From an alpha proteobacterium AAP38 (lineage in GTDB: Bacteria; Pseudomonadota; Alphaproteobacteria; Azospirillales; Azospirillaceae), in NCBI GenBank assembly GCA_001296005.1, contig LJHR01000026.1, positions 124,001-188,000 on the forward strand: DNA of 64,000 bases. Direction: 5' to 3'. This document shows positions 11,101 through 18,223 of the stretch, in pieces. The position numbers and the translations under genes were made by a program. The notes beneath the pieces were generated by a model. It did not search any database. It was not told the origin of the DNA and saw only the letters and a list, made by a program, of their open reading frames with translations. Numbering within the stretch: the stretch's first letter is position 1; each line of letters begins with the position of its first letter.

Positions 11101-11749
11101 CCGGCTGATCGCGGTCCAACTCCAACGCCCGCTGGAAACAGGGCACCGCCGCGTCGGTCATCCCCTTGCGGCGCAGAAGCGTGCCCAGATTGGCATGGGC
11201 CACGGCCAGATCGGGGTTCAGCGACAGGGCCTTGCGCTGACACTGCTCCGCCTCCCCAAACCGGCCCAGCTCCAGCAGGGCAACACCCCGGTTGGACCAG
11301 GCATCGGCCCGCGTCGGCGCCATGGCCAGCGCCTGCCGCGCCGCCTTCTCCGCCTCCGCCGGCTGATTCAGGTCCAGCAACACGGCGGCAAGGTTGGATT
11401 GTGCATCCACAAGGTCTGGCTTGGCGGCCAGCGCCGCGCGAAACGCCCGCTCGGCGGCACGGAATTGCCGCACCGCCATCAGCATGCCGCCCAGATTATT
11501 CTGGATCGCGGGCGATTTGGGCGCCGCCTCCGCCGCCGCCATCACGCGGTGCAAGCCCTCCTCTGCCTCGCCCGCCTGCCACAGGGCTAGACCCAGCAGG
11601 TGCCCGGCATCGACATTGCGCGGCCATCTTGTCAGAATTTGCCGGTACAGGGCCATGGCCCCGGCCAGATCACCCTGCTGATGGCGGGCAATGGCAGCAT
11701 CCAGCAGACGGTCGGGCGAGTCGGTCGGGGGCGGTGGCTTGCGGTCCAT
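5177..11749 (-). CDS. Giant FlmG-like protein with four tandem TPR + glycosyltransferase modules
   Basis: 2190 residues, ~556-residue period repeated four times. Each module has a run of 34-residue TPR repeats, then a W-x-G-x-x-L...LLIWPEQGLGDE segment, then a Rossmann-like C-terminal lobe ending in TAVGELAGALGVPVWR and a TRLGTAVRPWY tail. The EQGLGD motifs fall near residues 274, 832, 1388 and 1943. TPR plus this GT-B-like domain is the architecture of Caulobacter FlmG, the soluble transferase that binds flagellin through TPRs and transfers pseudaminic acid. FlmG has one such module; this protein has four. It is cytoplasmic (no signal peptide) and is divergent from pseB, separated by a 165-bp shared promoter region. 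By context it would glycosylate flagellin or other flagellar proteins; the acceptor is inferred. Confidence 0.8.
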   Translation of the reverse strand: MDRKPPPPTDSPDRLLDAAIARHQQGDLAGAMALYRQILTRWPRNVDAGHLLGLALWQAGEAEEGLHRVMAAAEAAPKSPAIQNNLGGMLMAVRQFRAAERAFRAALAAKPDLVDAQSNLAAVLLDLNQPAEAEKAARQALAMAPTRADAWSNRGVALLELGRFGEAEQCQRKALSLNPDLAVAHANLGTLLRRKGMTDAAVPCFQRALELDRDQPVARFNLALDHLVHGRLEPGWADYEERFRARLRQPRRELDIPFWQGDMLAGKHLLIWPEQGLGDEILFSSIFPDLKGLDGPVTVECDVRLVPLFARSFAHLSVAATGATPSADLQIAAGSLPRMARPVLARFPGQPWLLSDGAGTDHWRRVLDAQGPALNVGFCWRSGLKSGERAGLYPSVSDFAPLFALPGIRWVPLQYDLDDPATLVEMKAALPDGINLFRPDIDLRDDLDGVAALTAALDLVISAGTAVSELSGALGVPVWRIGGEDEWTRLGTAVRPWYATMRCYTRQAGAGFASLLSDIARDLTALMHQGAGTEDAEDLHRRGHALMQQGKAGEAVPLLERAARLRPGDALLLARLGGALRAGDQAAAACDRYRQSLALRPGHAVTIVNIARCLLDLGQLDAAEAELAPLLSGPGPSPHAHDTLGLIRQAREQYDAAAAAHRDAVTADPALVSGWINLGGALRAGYRFAEAAAAFRTALDLSPDQVEAWTGLAYALFRNGDARGAEAALDKALALVPDYPPAITDLSRIREIQGREGEALALLDRLLVQHPGDALARWNRSHLRLSRGDLADGWADYRARFAAGQASPVRRLAMPEWRGQDITGKCLLVWREQGLGDEILWAGLIADLRAAGIQVIVECDRRLTGLLSRSFPGVVARAETPDPRDADFHCPLGDLPAILRPDLRGFGRQATGWMKPDPARVQHQASWLDSLPPGLRVGFCWRSQRQDGDRKQAYLSLADLLPLLTLPGIVPVSLQYDGAGTEIAALRDARDVTVHQCPDIDLKDDLEGAAALMAGLDLVICAPTAVGEMAAALGLPVWRFQNRPDWSALGTAVRPWYPAMRLFMAHPVGQAVPAMLRELTRLLQAPTLPLAPPTTEAVLELHRQGDLVAAEQGYRAVLRAQPDEVDALHLLSQVLLQGGRAADALPLVDRALALDPDYANAHNTRGSLLKALGRFAEAEKAFRQTLSRRADHAEAWSNLGATLVELRRYADAEKASRRALAQRPDYPRALVNLGVALRHLGRWREAAECQEKALSRAPDMPDAWGELGLCRTALGDAAGGRQAQEKALSIDPTYAEAAVNLSMDMVGRGDVPGARTALSRALAIRPGFARALYNDALLALGQGDLKAGWTRHEARFDSGEVAWGGPPSVPRWDGTPLSGRRLLVWGEQGLGDQVMMAAHYGPLSGLGGSVTLWTDPRLVPILARAFPFATVMAEGTAVAVDCQVPAGSLPLLLAPDIAGWGGAAFLSPRPNLTLLWRDRLAALPPGLRIGLCWRSQLRTAAREAAYTDLSDWLPLLRMSGIQVVSLQYDGAAEEISAVEAAHGVHIHHWDGVDLRDDLETALALTAQLDLVITVATAVGEMAGAVGVPVWRLSGPLDWTRLGTAVRPWFASMRVFTPAPMAPMASQVPAVIAALTALLPPDGPDGDPSTWLERGIERQKAGDPAGAMPFYRGVIARDGEVPVALHLLGLALQQTGLPADGLPFMMRAVAAAPDYTAAWVNLGNLYQTLDQPAEAEGAYRKALALRPLDPGTWTNLGNALRALGRLEDAVKAHGRAIGMDKGSAIAHGNLAAVLKDLDRLDAAEGEYRMALSLGGADTHLHAGLGDVLRQRGQLVPARAALQEALRLDPGNGEAWNNLGRVAEMAGDPAAARHDYDQALAAMPGLPTALYNRGLLDLTEGALEAGWKGYAMRFRGTQTIRGRHVSLPIWDGSDIADRRLLVWGEQGLGDQLMFAALYPALAARCGHLVIEGDRRLTGLLARAFPQATIRPATPDPRDADLAVAAGDVAGHLWSHLSDLSPHAYLTARPDLVAVWRDRLATLGPELKIGICWRSSMMTTERRRSYASLSDFAPLAAIPGVTLIGLQRGLEPGEVERGGVPITRFDDLDLNDDLEGQAALITALDLVITVPTAVGELAGALGVPVWRLGRADWTGLGTVVRPWFPSMRRLDSRSGMAAALTEAARLLISARRS

Positions 11750-11914
11750 TTCCGGTCCGTCTGGGGCGGGATGCGGCTACCTTAGCCCAAGCACATCGCC
11801 GCATCCAACAAGCTTGGGATGAGGTGAAAGCCTCAATCTGCGGAAATACTTAACCCTGCCCGCCAAACTGGCTAGCATGTATGTCCCGCCCGCCCGTCAG
11901 CGAACCGGATTGAG

Positions 11915-12940
11915 ATGAGCACAGAGCCCACCCGCGCCCCCGCCCTGTTCAAGGGCGCGTCCGTCCTGATCACTGGCGGCACCGGTTCCTTTGGCCGGCA
12001 ATTCACGCGTTTCCTGCTGAAACACGGCAAGCCGCGCCGGCTGGTCATCTTCTCGCGCGATGAATTCAAGCAGTATGAGATGCAGCAGCAATTCGCGGAC
12101 ATGGATAACCGCGACGTCCTGCGCTTCTTCATCGGCGATGTCCGCGATCAGCAGCGCCTGTCCATGGCGATGCGGGAAATTGATTTTTGCATCCACGCCG
12201 CCGCCCTGAAGCATGTGCCCACCGCCGAATACAATCCCATCGAATGTATCCGCACCAATGTGAACGGTGCGGAGAACGTGGTGCAGGCGGCGCTGGCCAA
12301 CAAGGTGAAGAAGGTGGTGGCGCTGTCCACCGACAAGGCGGCCAGCCCTGTAAACCTTTATGGTGCGTCCAAGCTGGCGTCCGACAAGATTTTCGTGGCG
12401 GCCAACAACCTGTCCGGCTCCGTCGGCACCCGCTTTGCCGCCGTGCGCTATGGCAATGTCGTGGGCTCGCGCGGGTCGGTGGTGCCCTTCTTCCGCAAGC
12501 TGATTGAGGATGGGGCGAAGGAACTGCCCATCACCGACGACCGCATGACCCGGTTCTGGATCACTTTGAACAAGGGCGTGGATTTCGTCGCCACCTCCTT
12601 TGCCATGATGCAGGGGGGCGAGATTTTCGTGCCCAAGATCCCCTCCATGCGCATCGTCGATCTGGCCCACACCATGGCCCCGACCCTGCCCCACCGCATT
12701 GTCGGCATCCGGCCCGGTGAAAAGCTGCACGAGATCATGATCACCGAGGATGACGCGCGGCAGACGGTGGAACTACCCGACCGCTACATCATCGAACCCG
12801 CCTTCAAATGGTGGGATCGCGGCCCTTATGCCAAGCAGGGGGCGACGCCTGTCCCCGATGGTTTCAGCTATCGCAGCGACACCAATCCCGAATGGCTGTC
12901 AGAGGATGCGATGCGCGCCCTGCTGGAGCGGTCTTCGTGA
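11915..12940 (+). CDS. pseB: PseB: UDP-GlcNAc 4,6-dehydratase (5-inverting)
   Basis: 341 residues, first enzyme of pseudaminic acid synthesis (FlmA in Caulobacter). It is an extended SDR with the NAD(P)-binding GGTGSFG near residue 20. The catalytic segment is STDKAASPVNLYGASKLASD, with the Asp-Lys pair and the YxxxK typical of inverting dehydratases such as PseB. AALKHVPTAEYNP, also a family hallmark, lies between. It is the first gene of the long plus-strand run. Its stop overlaps the GTG start of pseC. The retaining dehydratases of bacillosamine/legionaminic pathways are longer membrane proteins, so this points to a Pse-type sugar. Confidence 0.93.
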   Translation: MSTEPTRAPALFKGASVLITGGTGSFGRQFTRFLLKHGKPRRLVIFSRDEFKQYEMQQQFADMDNRDVLRFFIGDVRDQQRLSMAMREIDFCIHAAALKHVPTAEYNPIECIRTNVNGAENVVQAALANKVKKVVALSTDKAASPVNLYGASKLASDKIFVAANNLSGSVGTRFAAVRYGNVVGSRGSVVPFFRKLIEDGAKELPITDDRMTRFWITLNKGVDFVATSFAMMQGGEIFVPKIPSMRIVDLAHTMAPTLPHRIVGIRPGEKLHEIMITEDDARQTVELPDRYIIEPAFKWWDRGPYAKQGATPVPDGFSYRSDTNPEWLSEDAMRALLERSS

Positions 12941-14154
12941 GCAAGGGTCCCTTTCTGCCCTATGGGCGGCAATGGATTGACGAGGCCGACATCGCCGCCG
13001 TGGAACAGGTGCTTCGCGGCGACTGGCTGACCCAAGGGCCCAGCATCGGCTGGTTTGAGCGGTCCTTTGCGGAGAAGGTGGGGGCACGCCATGCCATCGC
13101 CTGCGCCAATGCCACAGCCGCCCTGCATATCTGCATGCTGGCGCTCGACCTGGAACCGGGCGACGCCGTCCTGGTGCCCAGCGTCACCTTCCTGGCCACC
13201 GCCAATGCCGTACGCTATGTCGGCGCGCAGGTGGCCTTCACCGATGTCGATCCCGATACCGGCCTGATGCGCCGCCAGGACGCGGAGGACGCGATCGCAC
13301 GGGCGGAGGCCAGGGGCTGGCGCGTGCGGGCCATCGCGCCCGTGCATCTGGCCGGACAGACAGCGGATATGGAAGGCCTATCGGCGCTCGCCACCGAACG
13401 CGGCCTGACCATGGTGGAGGATGCGGCCCATGCCGTCGGCACCCGCCTGACCGGGGCCGATGGGGGCATGGTCGCGGTGGGTGCCTGCGACCGCTCAAGC
13501 CTGGCCTGCTTCTCCTTCCACCCCGTCAAGACCATGGCGACGGGTGAAGGCGGCATGGTCACCACCAATGATGACGCGCTGGCAAAGCGCGTCCGCGCTG
13601 GCGTGTCCCACGGCATGGCGCGCGACCCGGACGGGTTCACTAACCCAACCGCCGCCCTGGCCGCCGATGGCAAGCCCAATCCCTGGTATTATGAGATGCC
13701 GGAACCCGGCTTCAATTACCGGATGACTGATATCCAGGCGGCTTTGGGCATCAGCCAGTTGGCAAAGCTGGATGCCTTTGTGCGCACCCGCGCCAAACTG
13801 GTCGCGACCTATGACACGGCGCTCTCCCCGCTGGCCCCGATCCTGACGCCATCGGCCCGCATGCCGGGCGTGGCAGCGGGCTGGCATCTCTATGTCGCAC
13901 TGATCGATTTCGCAGCGCTCGGCATGGACCGGGCCGCCTTCATGGCCGCCCTTCGCCAGGATGGCGTGGGCAGTCAGGTCCATTACATCCCCGTCCATAC
14001 CCAGCCCTATTACCGGCGTCTTTATGGTGATCTGCATCTGCCGGGGGCTGCGGGCTGGTATGATCGCTGCCTGTCCCTGCCGCTTTATCCCGCCATGTCC
14101 ATGGCCGATCAGGATCGGGTCGTGGACGCTCTGACGCGTATCATCAAGGGGTAA
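12937..14154 (+). CDS. pseC: PseC: UDP-4-amino-4,6-dideoxy-L-AltNAc transaminase
   Basis: 405-residue PLP aminotransferase of the DegT/DnrJ/EryC1 family, the second pseudaminate enzyme (FlmB). The start is GTG 12937, which overlaps the pseB stop (GTGA) and gives the typical PFLPYGRQWIDEADI start. GDWLTQGPSIGWFE and the PLP lysine in SFHPVKTMATGEGG (about residue 198) are as expected. The N terminus from an upstream ATG would be encoded antiparallel to family logic inside pseB, so it is rejected. Confidence 0.93.
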   Translation: MSKGPFLPYGRQWIDEADIAAVEQVLRGDWLTQGPSIGWFERSFAEKVGARHAIACANATAALHICMLALDLEPGDAVLVPSVTFLATANAVRYVGAQVAFTDVDPDTGLMRRQDAEDAIARAEARGWRVRAIAPVHLAGQTADMEGLSALATERGLTMVEDAAHAVGTRLTGADGGMVAVGACDRSSLACFSFHPVKTMATGEGGMVTTNDDALAKRVRAGVSHGMARDPDGFTNPTAALAADGKPNPWYYEMPEPGFNYRMTDIQAALGISQLAKLDAFVRTRAKLVATYDTALSPLAPILTPSARMPGVAAGWHLYVALIDFAALGMDRAAFMAALRQDGVGSQVHYIPVHTQPYYRRLYGDLHLPGAAGWYDRCLSLPLYPAMSMADQDRVVDALTRIIKG

Positions 14155-14158
14155 TCCC

Positions 14159-14923
14159 ATGCCCGCCATCATCAATCCCATGGACCTGTCGGACCGCCAT
14201 ATCCTGGTCACGGGTGCCTCTGCCGGTATCGGTCGCGCCACGGCCATCCTGGCGGCAAAGCTGGGGGCGCGCGTCACCATTACGGGCCGCGATCAGGGCC
14301 GGCTGGCCGCCACCCTGGCCGAACTGCCCGGCGACGGGCACCGCGCCGACAGTTTCGACCTGTCCGCCATCGACGCCATCCCCGCCTGGATGAAGGCGGC
14401 GGCACAGGCCAATGGCCCCTTCGACGGTCTGGCCCATTGCGCCGGTATCCAGACCTTGCGCCCCATCCGCATCTTCCAGGCTGATTTCTTTGACGTTGTG
14501 ATGCGGACCAACCTGGGCGCCTCGCTGGCGCTGGCTAAGGGTTTGCGGCAAAAGGGAGTGAAGGCGGACAAAGCCAGCCTTGTCTATATCTCCTCCACCG
14601 CCGCCACCGCGTCGTCGCCTGCCAATGTCGTCTATGCGGCGGCCAAGGGCGGCATCATCGCCGCCACCAAGGGCCTGTCGGCGGAACTGCTGCCCGATGC
14701 CATCCGTGTCAATTGCGTGGTGCCCAGCATCGTAATGACCGAACTGATCGAACGCGGCTTTGAAAAGCTGAATGCCGATCAGATCGCGCATCTGGAAAGG
14801 TTGCAGCCGCTGGGTTTCGGCCATCCCGACGATGTCGCCAACGCCATCTGTTTTTTGATCTCGGATGCGGGCCGCTGGATCACCGGCACCTCCATGGTGG
14901 TGGATGGGGGCCGCACGGCATGA
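14159..14923 (+). CDS. SDR-family oxidoreductase in the nonulosonate operon
   Basis: 254-residue classical short-chain dehydrogenase. It has the TGASAGIG cofactor loop near residue 20, an AHCAGI motif, the catalytic Ser in VYISST, the YAAAK catalytic pair and a C-terminal TGTSMVVDGG. It starts four bases after pseC and overlaps the next gene by four bases. PseB, PseC, PseH, PseG and PseI need no SDR, so this is an extra step, perhaps reducing or oxidising the sugar or an acyl group. Substrate unknown. Confidence 0.85.
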   Translation: MPAIINPMDLSDRHILVTGASAGIGRATAILAAKLGARVTITGRDQGRLAATLAELPGDGHRADSFDLSAIDAIPAWMKAAAQANGPFDGLAHCAGIQTLRPIRIFQADFFDVVMRTNLGASLALAKGLRQKGVKADKASLVYISSTAATASSPANVVYAAAKGGIIAATKGLSAELLPDAIRVNCVVPSIVMTELIERGFEKLNADQIAHLERLQPLGFGHPDDVANAICFLISDAGRWITGTSMVVDGGRTA

Positions 14924-15405
14924 GCGGGTGGGTGCTGCTGGCCCATGGTGATGATCTGGCGGCGCATGGCTGCTGGGCCACGGGCTGGATCGGCGCCATT
15001 CCGGTGCTGGTGCGCAATTTCAACGGCACCCTGCGCGGCTTCCGCAATGTCTGTTCACACCGCTTCGCCCTGATGCTGACGGAACCCACCGGCAAGGGTC
15101 CGCTCCGCTGCCCCTATCACGCCTGGGTCTATGATCAGGATGGGGTGCCAAAGGCCATTCCCTTCAATGACAGCGATTTTCACCTGGACGATGCCGCGCG
15201 CCGCGCCCTGGCCCTGCCCGCTATCGGCGTAGCCATGGCCGGCGGTCTGGTCTTCGCGCATCTGGACCCGAATGCGGACAGTGCTGTCCCCGCCGACTGG
15301 ACGGCGGACAATGGCACGGAACGCACCCTGCCTGACGGTTCCGTGATCGGTCCTGGCTCCGCCATCCTGTACCGGTCCTCTGCCCGGCGGGAGGGGGCAT
15401 GCTGA
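14920..15405 (+). CDS. Rieske-domain half of a split Rieske oxygenase
   Basis: 161 residues containing a complete Rieske [2Fe-2S] domain: CSHRF (Cys45, His47) and CPYHAW (Cys64, His67). The order is that of ring-hydroxylating oxygenase alpha subunits, but the protein ends before the catalytic iron domain. The next gene, overlapping by seven bases, supplies that domain. Together they look like one oxygenase divided into two polypeptides. Alternatives are a stand-alone Rieske ferredoxin or a decayed fused gene. Both frames are clean and coupled, which argues against simple decay. Confidence 0.8.
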   Translation: MSGWVLLAHGDDLAAHGCWATGWIGAIPVLVRNFNGTLRGFRNVCSHRFALMLTEPTGKGPLRCPYHAWVYDQDGVPKAIPFNDSDFHLDDAARRALALPAIGVAMAGGLVFAHLDPNADSAVPADWTADNGTERTLPDGSVIGPGSAILYRSSARREGAC

Positions 15406-16277
15406 ACTACGATAATCCCCCACCCCGCCGGCGGTTGCTGGCCTCCCGCTGGTTCCACGATCCTTCGGCCTTCGCCACCGAACAGACGGCCCTGTCCACC
15501 CGCCTGCCCTGGCGCTTTGCCGGGCTGGCCCATGAAGGGGGTACGGGCGACGCCGCCTGTGGTGGCTTCCTGTTCCGCCGCCAGACGCACGATGTCCCAC
15601 CGCTGACCGACTGGCTTGGCCCCCTGGCCGACCGTCTGTCGCTGCTCTCCACCGCACTCGACAGTCCGGTGGCCAGCGACAGCACTGAATTTGCCGCCAA
15701 CTGGAAAATCCTGGTGGAAAACACCCTGGATGATTTCCACGGCTCCACCGTCCATCCGCAGACCATTCACCCCGCCGTCGATGCCGATTGGCGCCGCCAT
15801 CTGCATACCGACCGTTTCGGCCCGCACAGCCGCTCGCAATGGAAACTGTCGGACCCGACGGCGGCTTGGTGGGACAAGCTGGTCACGCGCGGGCACCTGC
15901 GTCGTTTCGCGACACAAGACCTTTACGACCATTGCTTCATCTTCCCCGATCTTTATGTCGCCAGCTTCCATGGCACCATGGTCATCGTCCACCGTGTCGT
16001 GCCGCTGGCCGTGGACCGGACCCGCCTGGAATGGCGGACTTTCCTGCCCGCCGCGTCCGATGATGCCAAGGCCGCCAGCTTCCGGCGCGGCCTTGTCTCC
16101 ATGCTGGCGGCGTCGGCCCGGCAGGTGATCGATGAGGACCGCCCCTTGTGCGAACAGGTGCAGCAGGCGCGCATCGCCGCCACCGGCCCCGGCATCCTGG
16201 GCTGGCGTGAACAACGCATCGGCTATGTGCATGCGGCGCTGTCCGCCCTGCTGCCGACAGACGGGACCGCCCCATGA
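15399..16277 (+). CDS. Catalytic-domain half of a split Rieske oxygenase
   Basis: 292 residues with the catalytic fold of Rieske non-heme iron oxygenases. The ligand motif is NWKILVENTLDDFHGSTVHP, starting at Asn101 and giving Asp111/112, His114 and His119 as bridging and iron-binding residues. A DEDRPLCEQVQ stretch near residue 250 is the usual late conserved region. The first ~35 residues (WFHDPSAFATEQ) resemble the N terminus of full-length family members, yet no Rieske Cys-His motif follows. The [2Fe-2S] centre must come from the preceding protein or the third Rieske gene. Stop overlaps the GNAT start (ATGA). Confidence 0.8.
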   Translation: MLNYDNPPPRRRLLASRWFHDPSAFATEQTALSTRLPWRFAGLAHEGGTGDAACGGFLFRRQTHDVPPLTDWLGPLADRLSLLSTALDSPVASDSTEFAANWKILVENTLDDFHGSTVHPQTIHPAVDADWRRHLHTDRFGPHSRSQWKLSDPTAAWWDKLVTRGHLRRFATQDLYDHCFIFPDLYVASFHGTMVIVHRVVPLAVDRTRLEWRTFLPAASDDAKAASFRRGLVSMLAASARQVIDEDRPLCEQVQQARIAATGPGILGWREQRIGYVHAALSALLPTDGTAP

Positions 16278-16840
16278 CCAGCGCCCTGACCTTCCGCCTG
16301 CCCACGCCCGATGACGCCGAATTGCTGCTGACCTGGCGGCGCCTGCCCGAAATCGCCGAACAATCCTTCAGCGAGGTCCCCGACGATATCGACCGGCAGC
16401 GCGCCTGGATCGACCGCTCCAACGCCCGCACCGACTATGTCCACCGCATCATTCAGGTCGATGGCATCGATGTCGGCTATGGCAGCGTCACCATCACCCA
16501 CGCCGATTGGAAGATCGGCACCATCGGCGTCTATATGGGGGATCGGCGGGGCCGCACCGGCATCGGTGCGCTCAACTTCGCGCCCATGCTGAACCATTGC
16601 TTCCACACGCTGGGCCTGCGCAAGCTGGTCAATCAGGTGTTTTCCAGCAATGAACGTGTGCTGAAGGGGCAAACCATGCTGGGCTACCGCCATGTCGGTG
16701 TCCTGCGCGACCACGCCCTGAAAAACGGCGAACCACGCGACGTCCATCTGTTCGAAATGCGGGCCGCCGACTGGGCCGCCGTGCGCCACCGCTTCGGCCT
16801 GTTTCAGGACATGGACGGGCAGGTCGTGGGAGAGGTGTAA
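16274..16840 (+). CDS. pseH: GNAT N-acyltransferase, PseH-like
   Basis: 188 residues with the RimJ/RimL-type GNAT layout: LTWRRLPEIAEQSF start, then IGVYMGDRRGRTGIG, the acetyl-CoA-binding beta4-alpha3 region, then LRKLVNQVFSSNERVLK and MLGYRHVGVLRDH. This matches PseH, which acylates the 4-amino group of the PseC product. In this operon it would be the enzyme that attaches an acyl group, acetyl or the product of the downstream ACP cassette. Which donor it uses cannot be told from sequence. A 257-bp gap follows. Confidence 0.82.
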   Translation: MTSALTFRLPTPDDAELLLTWRRLPEIAEQSFSEVPDDIDRQRAWIDRSNARTDYVHRIIQVDGIDVGYGSVTITHADWKIGTIGVYMGDRRGRTGIGALNFAPMLNHCFHTLGLRKLVNQVFSSNERVLKGQTMLGYRHVGVLRDHALKNGEPRDVHLFEMRAADWAAVRHRFGLFQDMDGQVVGEV

Positions 16841-16906
16841 ATTGCCCCAAAGCCTTCTTTCTGATATGCTCCTTCCCATCGACGCCCGATTTGCGCCCAC
16901 CCCAAA

Positions 16907-16925
16907 CCAAAGCCATCGGCTTTGG
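16907..16925 (+). terminator. Hairpin in the gap between pseH-like and the third Rieske gene
   Basis: CCAAAGCC, three-base loop, GGCTTTGG: an 8-bp perfect stem 66 bases after the GNAT stop. No T-run. The surrounding gap (16841-17097) is less GC-rich than its flanks and contains no gene I can support. The hairpin may be an attenuator separating two parts of the operon; a new promoter may lie in the rest of the gap. Confidence 0.4.
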
Positions 16926-17097
16926 GTATGGGAAAGCCGTAAGCGGTGAAACACCCCCTTATTTTCTGTTTCAACCCGTTGCACGAACCGCCAGATTTCG
17001 GAGAAATCCGCAATCGGAGCCGATAAGATCCAAACTCCGAAACAGCAAATTTTCCCCGTTGCGCAACGCCCCCCAAACCTGACCGCAGGCTTCCCCG

Positions 17098-18204
17098 ATG
17101 CTGGCCCACGCCGCCGCCCTGACCGCCGCCGAATACCGTGACGCGGATCGATACCGGGCCGAACAGCAGTCCCTGTTCGCCAATGCCTGGCAGTTCGTGG
17201 GCTTCACGGATGAGGTGGCGGAACCCGGTTCCTGGCTGGTGCGGCAGATCGCGGGCCAGTCGGTCCTTATCCAGGATTTCGACGGCGAGGTGCGGGCCTT
17301 GCGCAATGTCTGTTCCCACCGCTTCGCACAGTTGCGGGCGGGAGAGGCTGGCACGGCCAGTGGCCCGCTCCGCTGCCCCTATCATGGCTGGACCTATGAC
17401 CGCGACGGGGTACCCGTCGGCATCCCCGGCAATGCCGATTGTTTCGGTCTGGACAGGGCGGACAAGCAGGCCCTGGCCCTGCCCCGCTATGAACTGGACC
17501 GCATCGGCCGTTTCTTGTTCGTGCGGCTGCTCCCCGGCGGGCCGTCCCTGCTGGACAGCGTGGGTCCGCATACCGACCTATTGATGGCTCTCTCGGATGG
17601 CATGTCCGCTCCCTTCGCGCAGGCGGCACAGCCCTGGGACGCCAACTGGAAGGTCGGGATCGAAAATGTGCTGGAGGTTTATCACGTCGATGCCGTCCAT
17701 GCTGAAAGCTTCCGCGCCGTCGTGGACGGTTCCTGGCGCGTGGTGCCGTCTGGTCCTCACTCCATCGGCTATGCCGGCATCCGGGCAGAGGCGCAGCGCT
17801 GGTGGGAAGGCGCTGGCAAACGCCTGGGCCTGATCCCCGTCGATGCTGTGGCCGGGGTGGAGGGCTATGTCCACCTGCTGCTGTTCCCCAACCTCGCCAT
17901 CGGCATCACGGCGGGACGGATGATGAGCGTGCAGACGCTGGAGCCAACGGGACCGGAAAGCTTCACCCTGCGCTATCGCCTGTGTCTGGCCAAGGCCAGG
18001 GACGGGGCCAGCAAGGCGGCCCTGGCCGCCGTCACCACCCATCTGGCGGCCTTGAATGAAAAGCTGCTGTCGGAGGATAGGGCCGTCTGCGCCGCGGTGG
18101 GTGCCGGCCTGCGCCATGTCGAAGGGGCAGCCCTGCTGGGCGCGAACGAGGACCGCATCCGTCATTTCCATGCCACGATCCAGACCCTATCTAAGGCGGA
18201 TTGA
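17098..18204 (+). CDS. Complete Rieske non-heme iron oxygenase
   Basis: 368 residues with both domains: Rieske CSHRF and CPYHGW in the first third, then NWKVGIENVLEVYHVDAVH with the iron ligands, and a late DRAVCAAVGAG region. Family members hydroxylate or demethylate using electrons from a separate reductase; no reductase or ferredoxin gene is nearby. Vertebrate CMP-Neu5Ac hydroxylase is also a Rieske protein, so a role in hydroxylating a nonulosonic acid acyl group is an attractive inference but not a family assignment. It is homologous to the split pair just upstream. Confidence 0.85.
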   Translation: MLAHAAALTAAEYRDADRYRAEQQSLFANAWQFVGFTDEVAEPGSWLVRQIAGQSVLIQDFDGEVRALRNVCSHRFAQLRAGEAGTASGPLRCPYHGWTYDRDGVPVGIPGNADCFGLDRADKQALALPRYELDRIGRFLFVRLLPGGPSLLDSVGPHTDLLMALSDGMSAPFAQAAQPWDANWKVGIENVLEVYHVDAVHAESFRAVVDGSWRVVPSGPHSIGYAGIRAEAQRWWEGAGKRLGLIPVDAVAGVEGYVHLLLFPNLAIGITAGRMMSVQTLEPTGPESFTLRYRLCLAKARDGASKAALAAVTTHLAALNEKLLSEDRAVCAAVGAGLRHVEGAALLGANEDRIRHFHATIQTLSKAD

Positions 18205-18223
18205 ACGCCATTCGGACTTTGAG

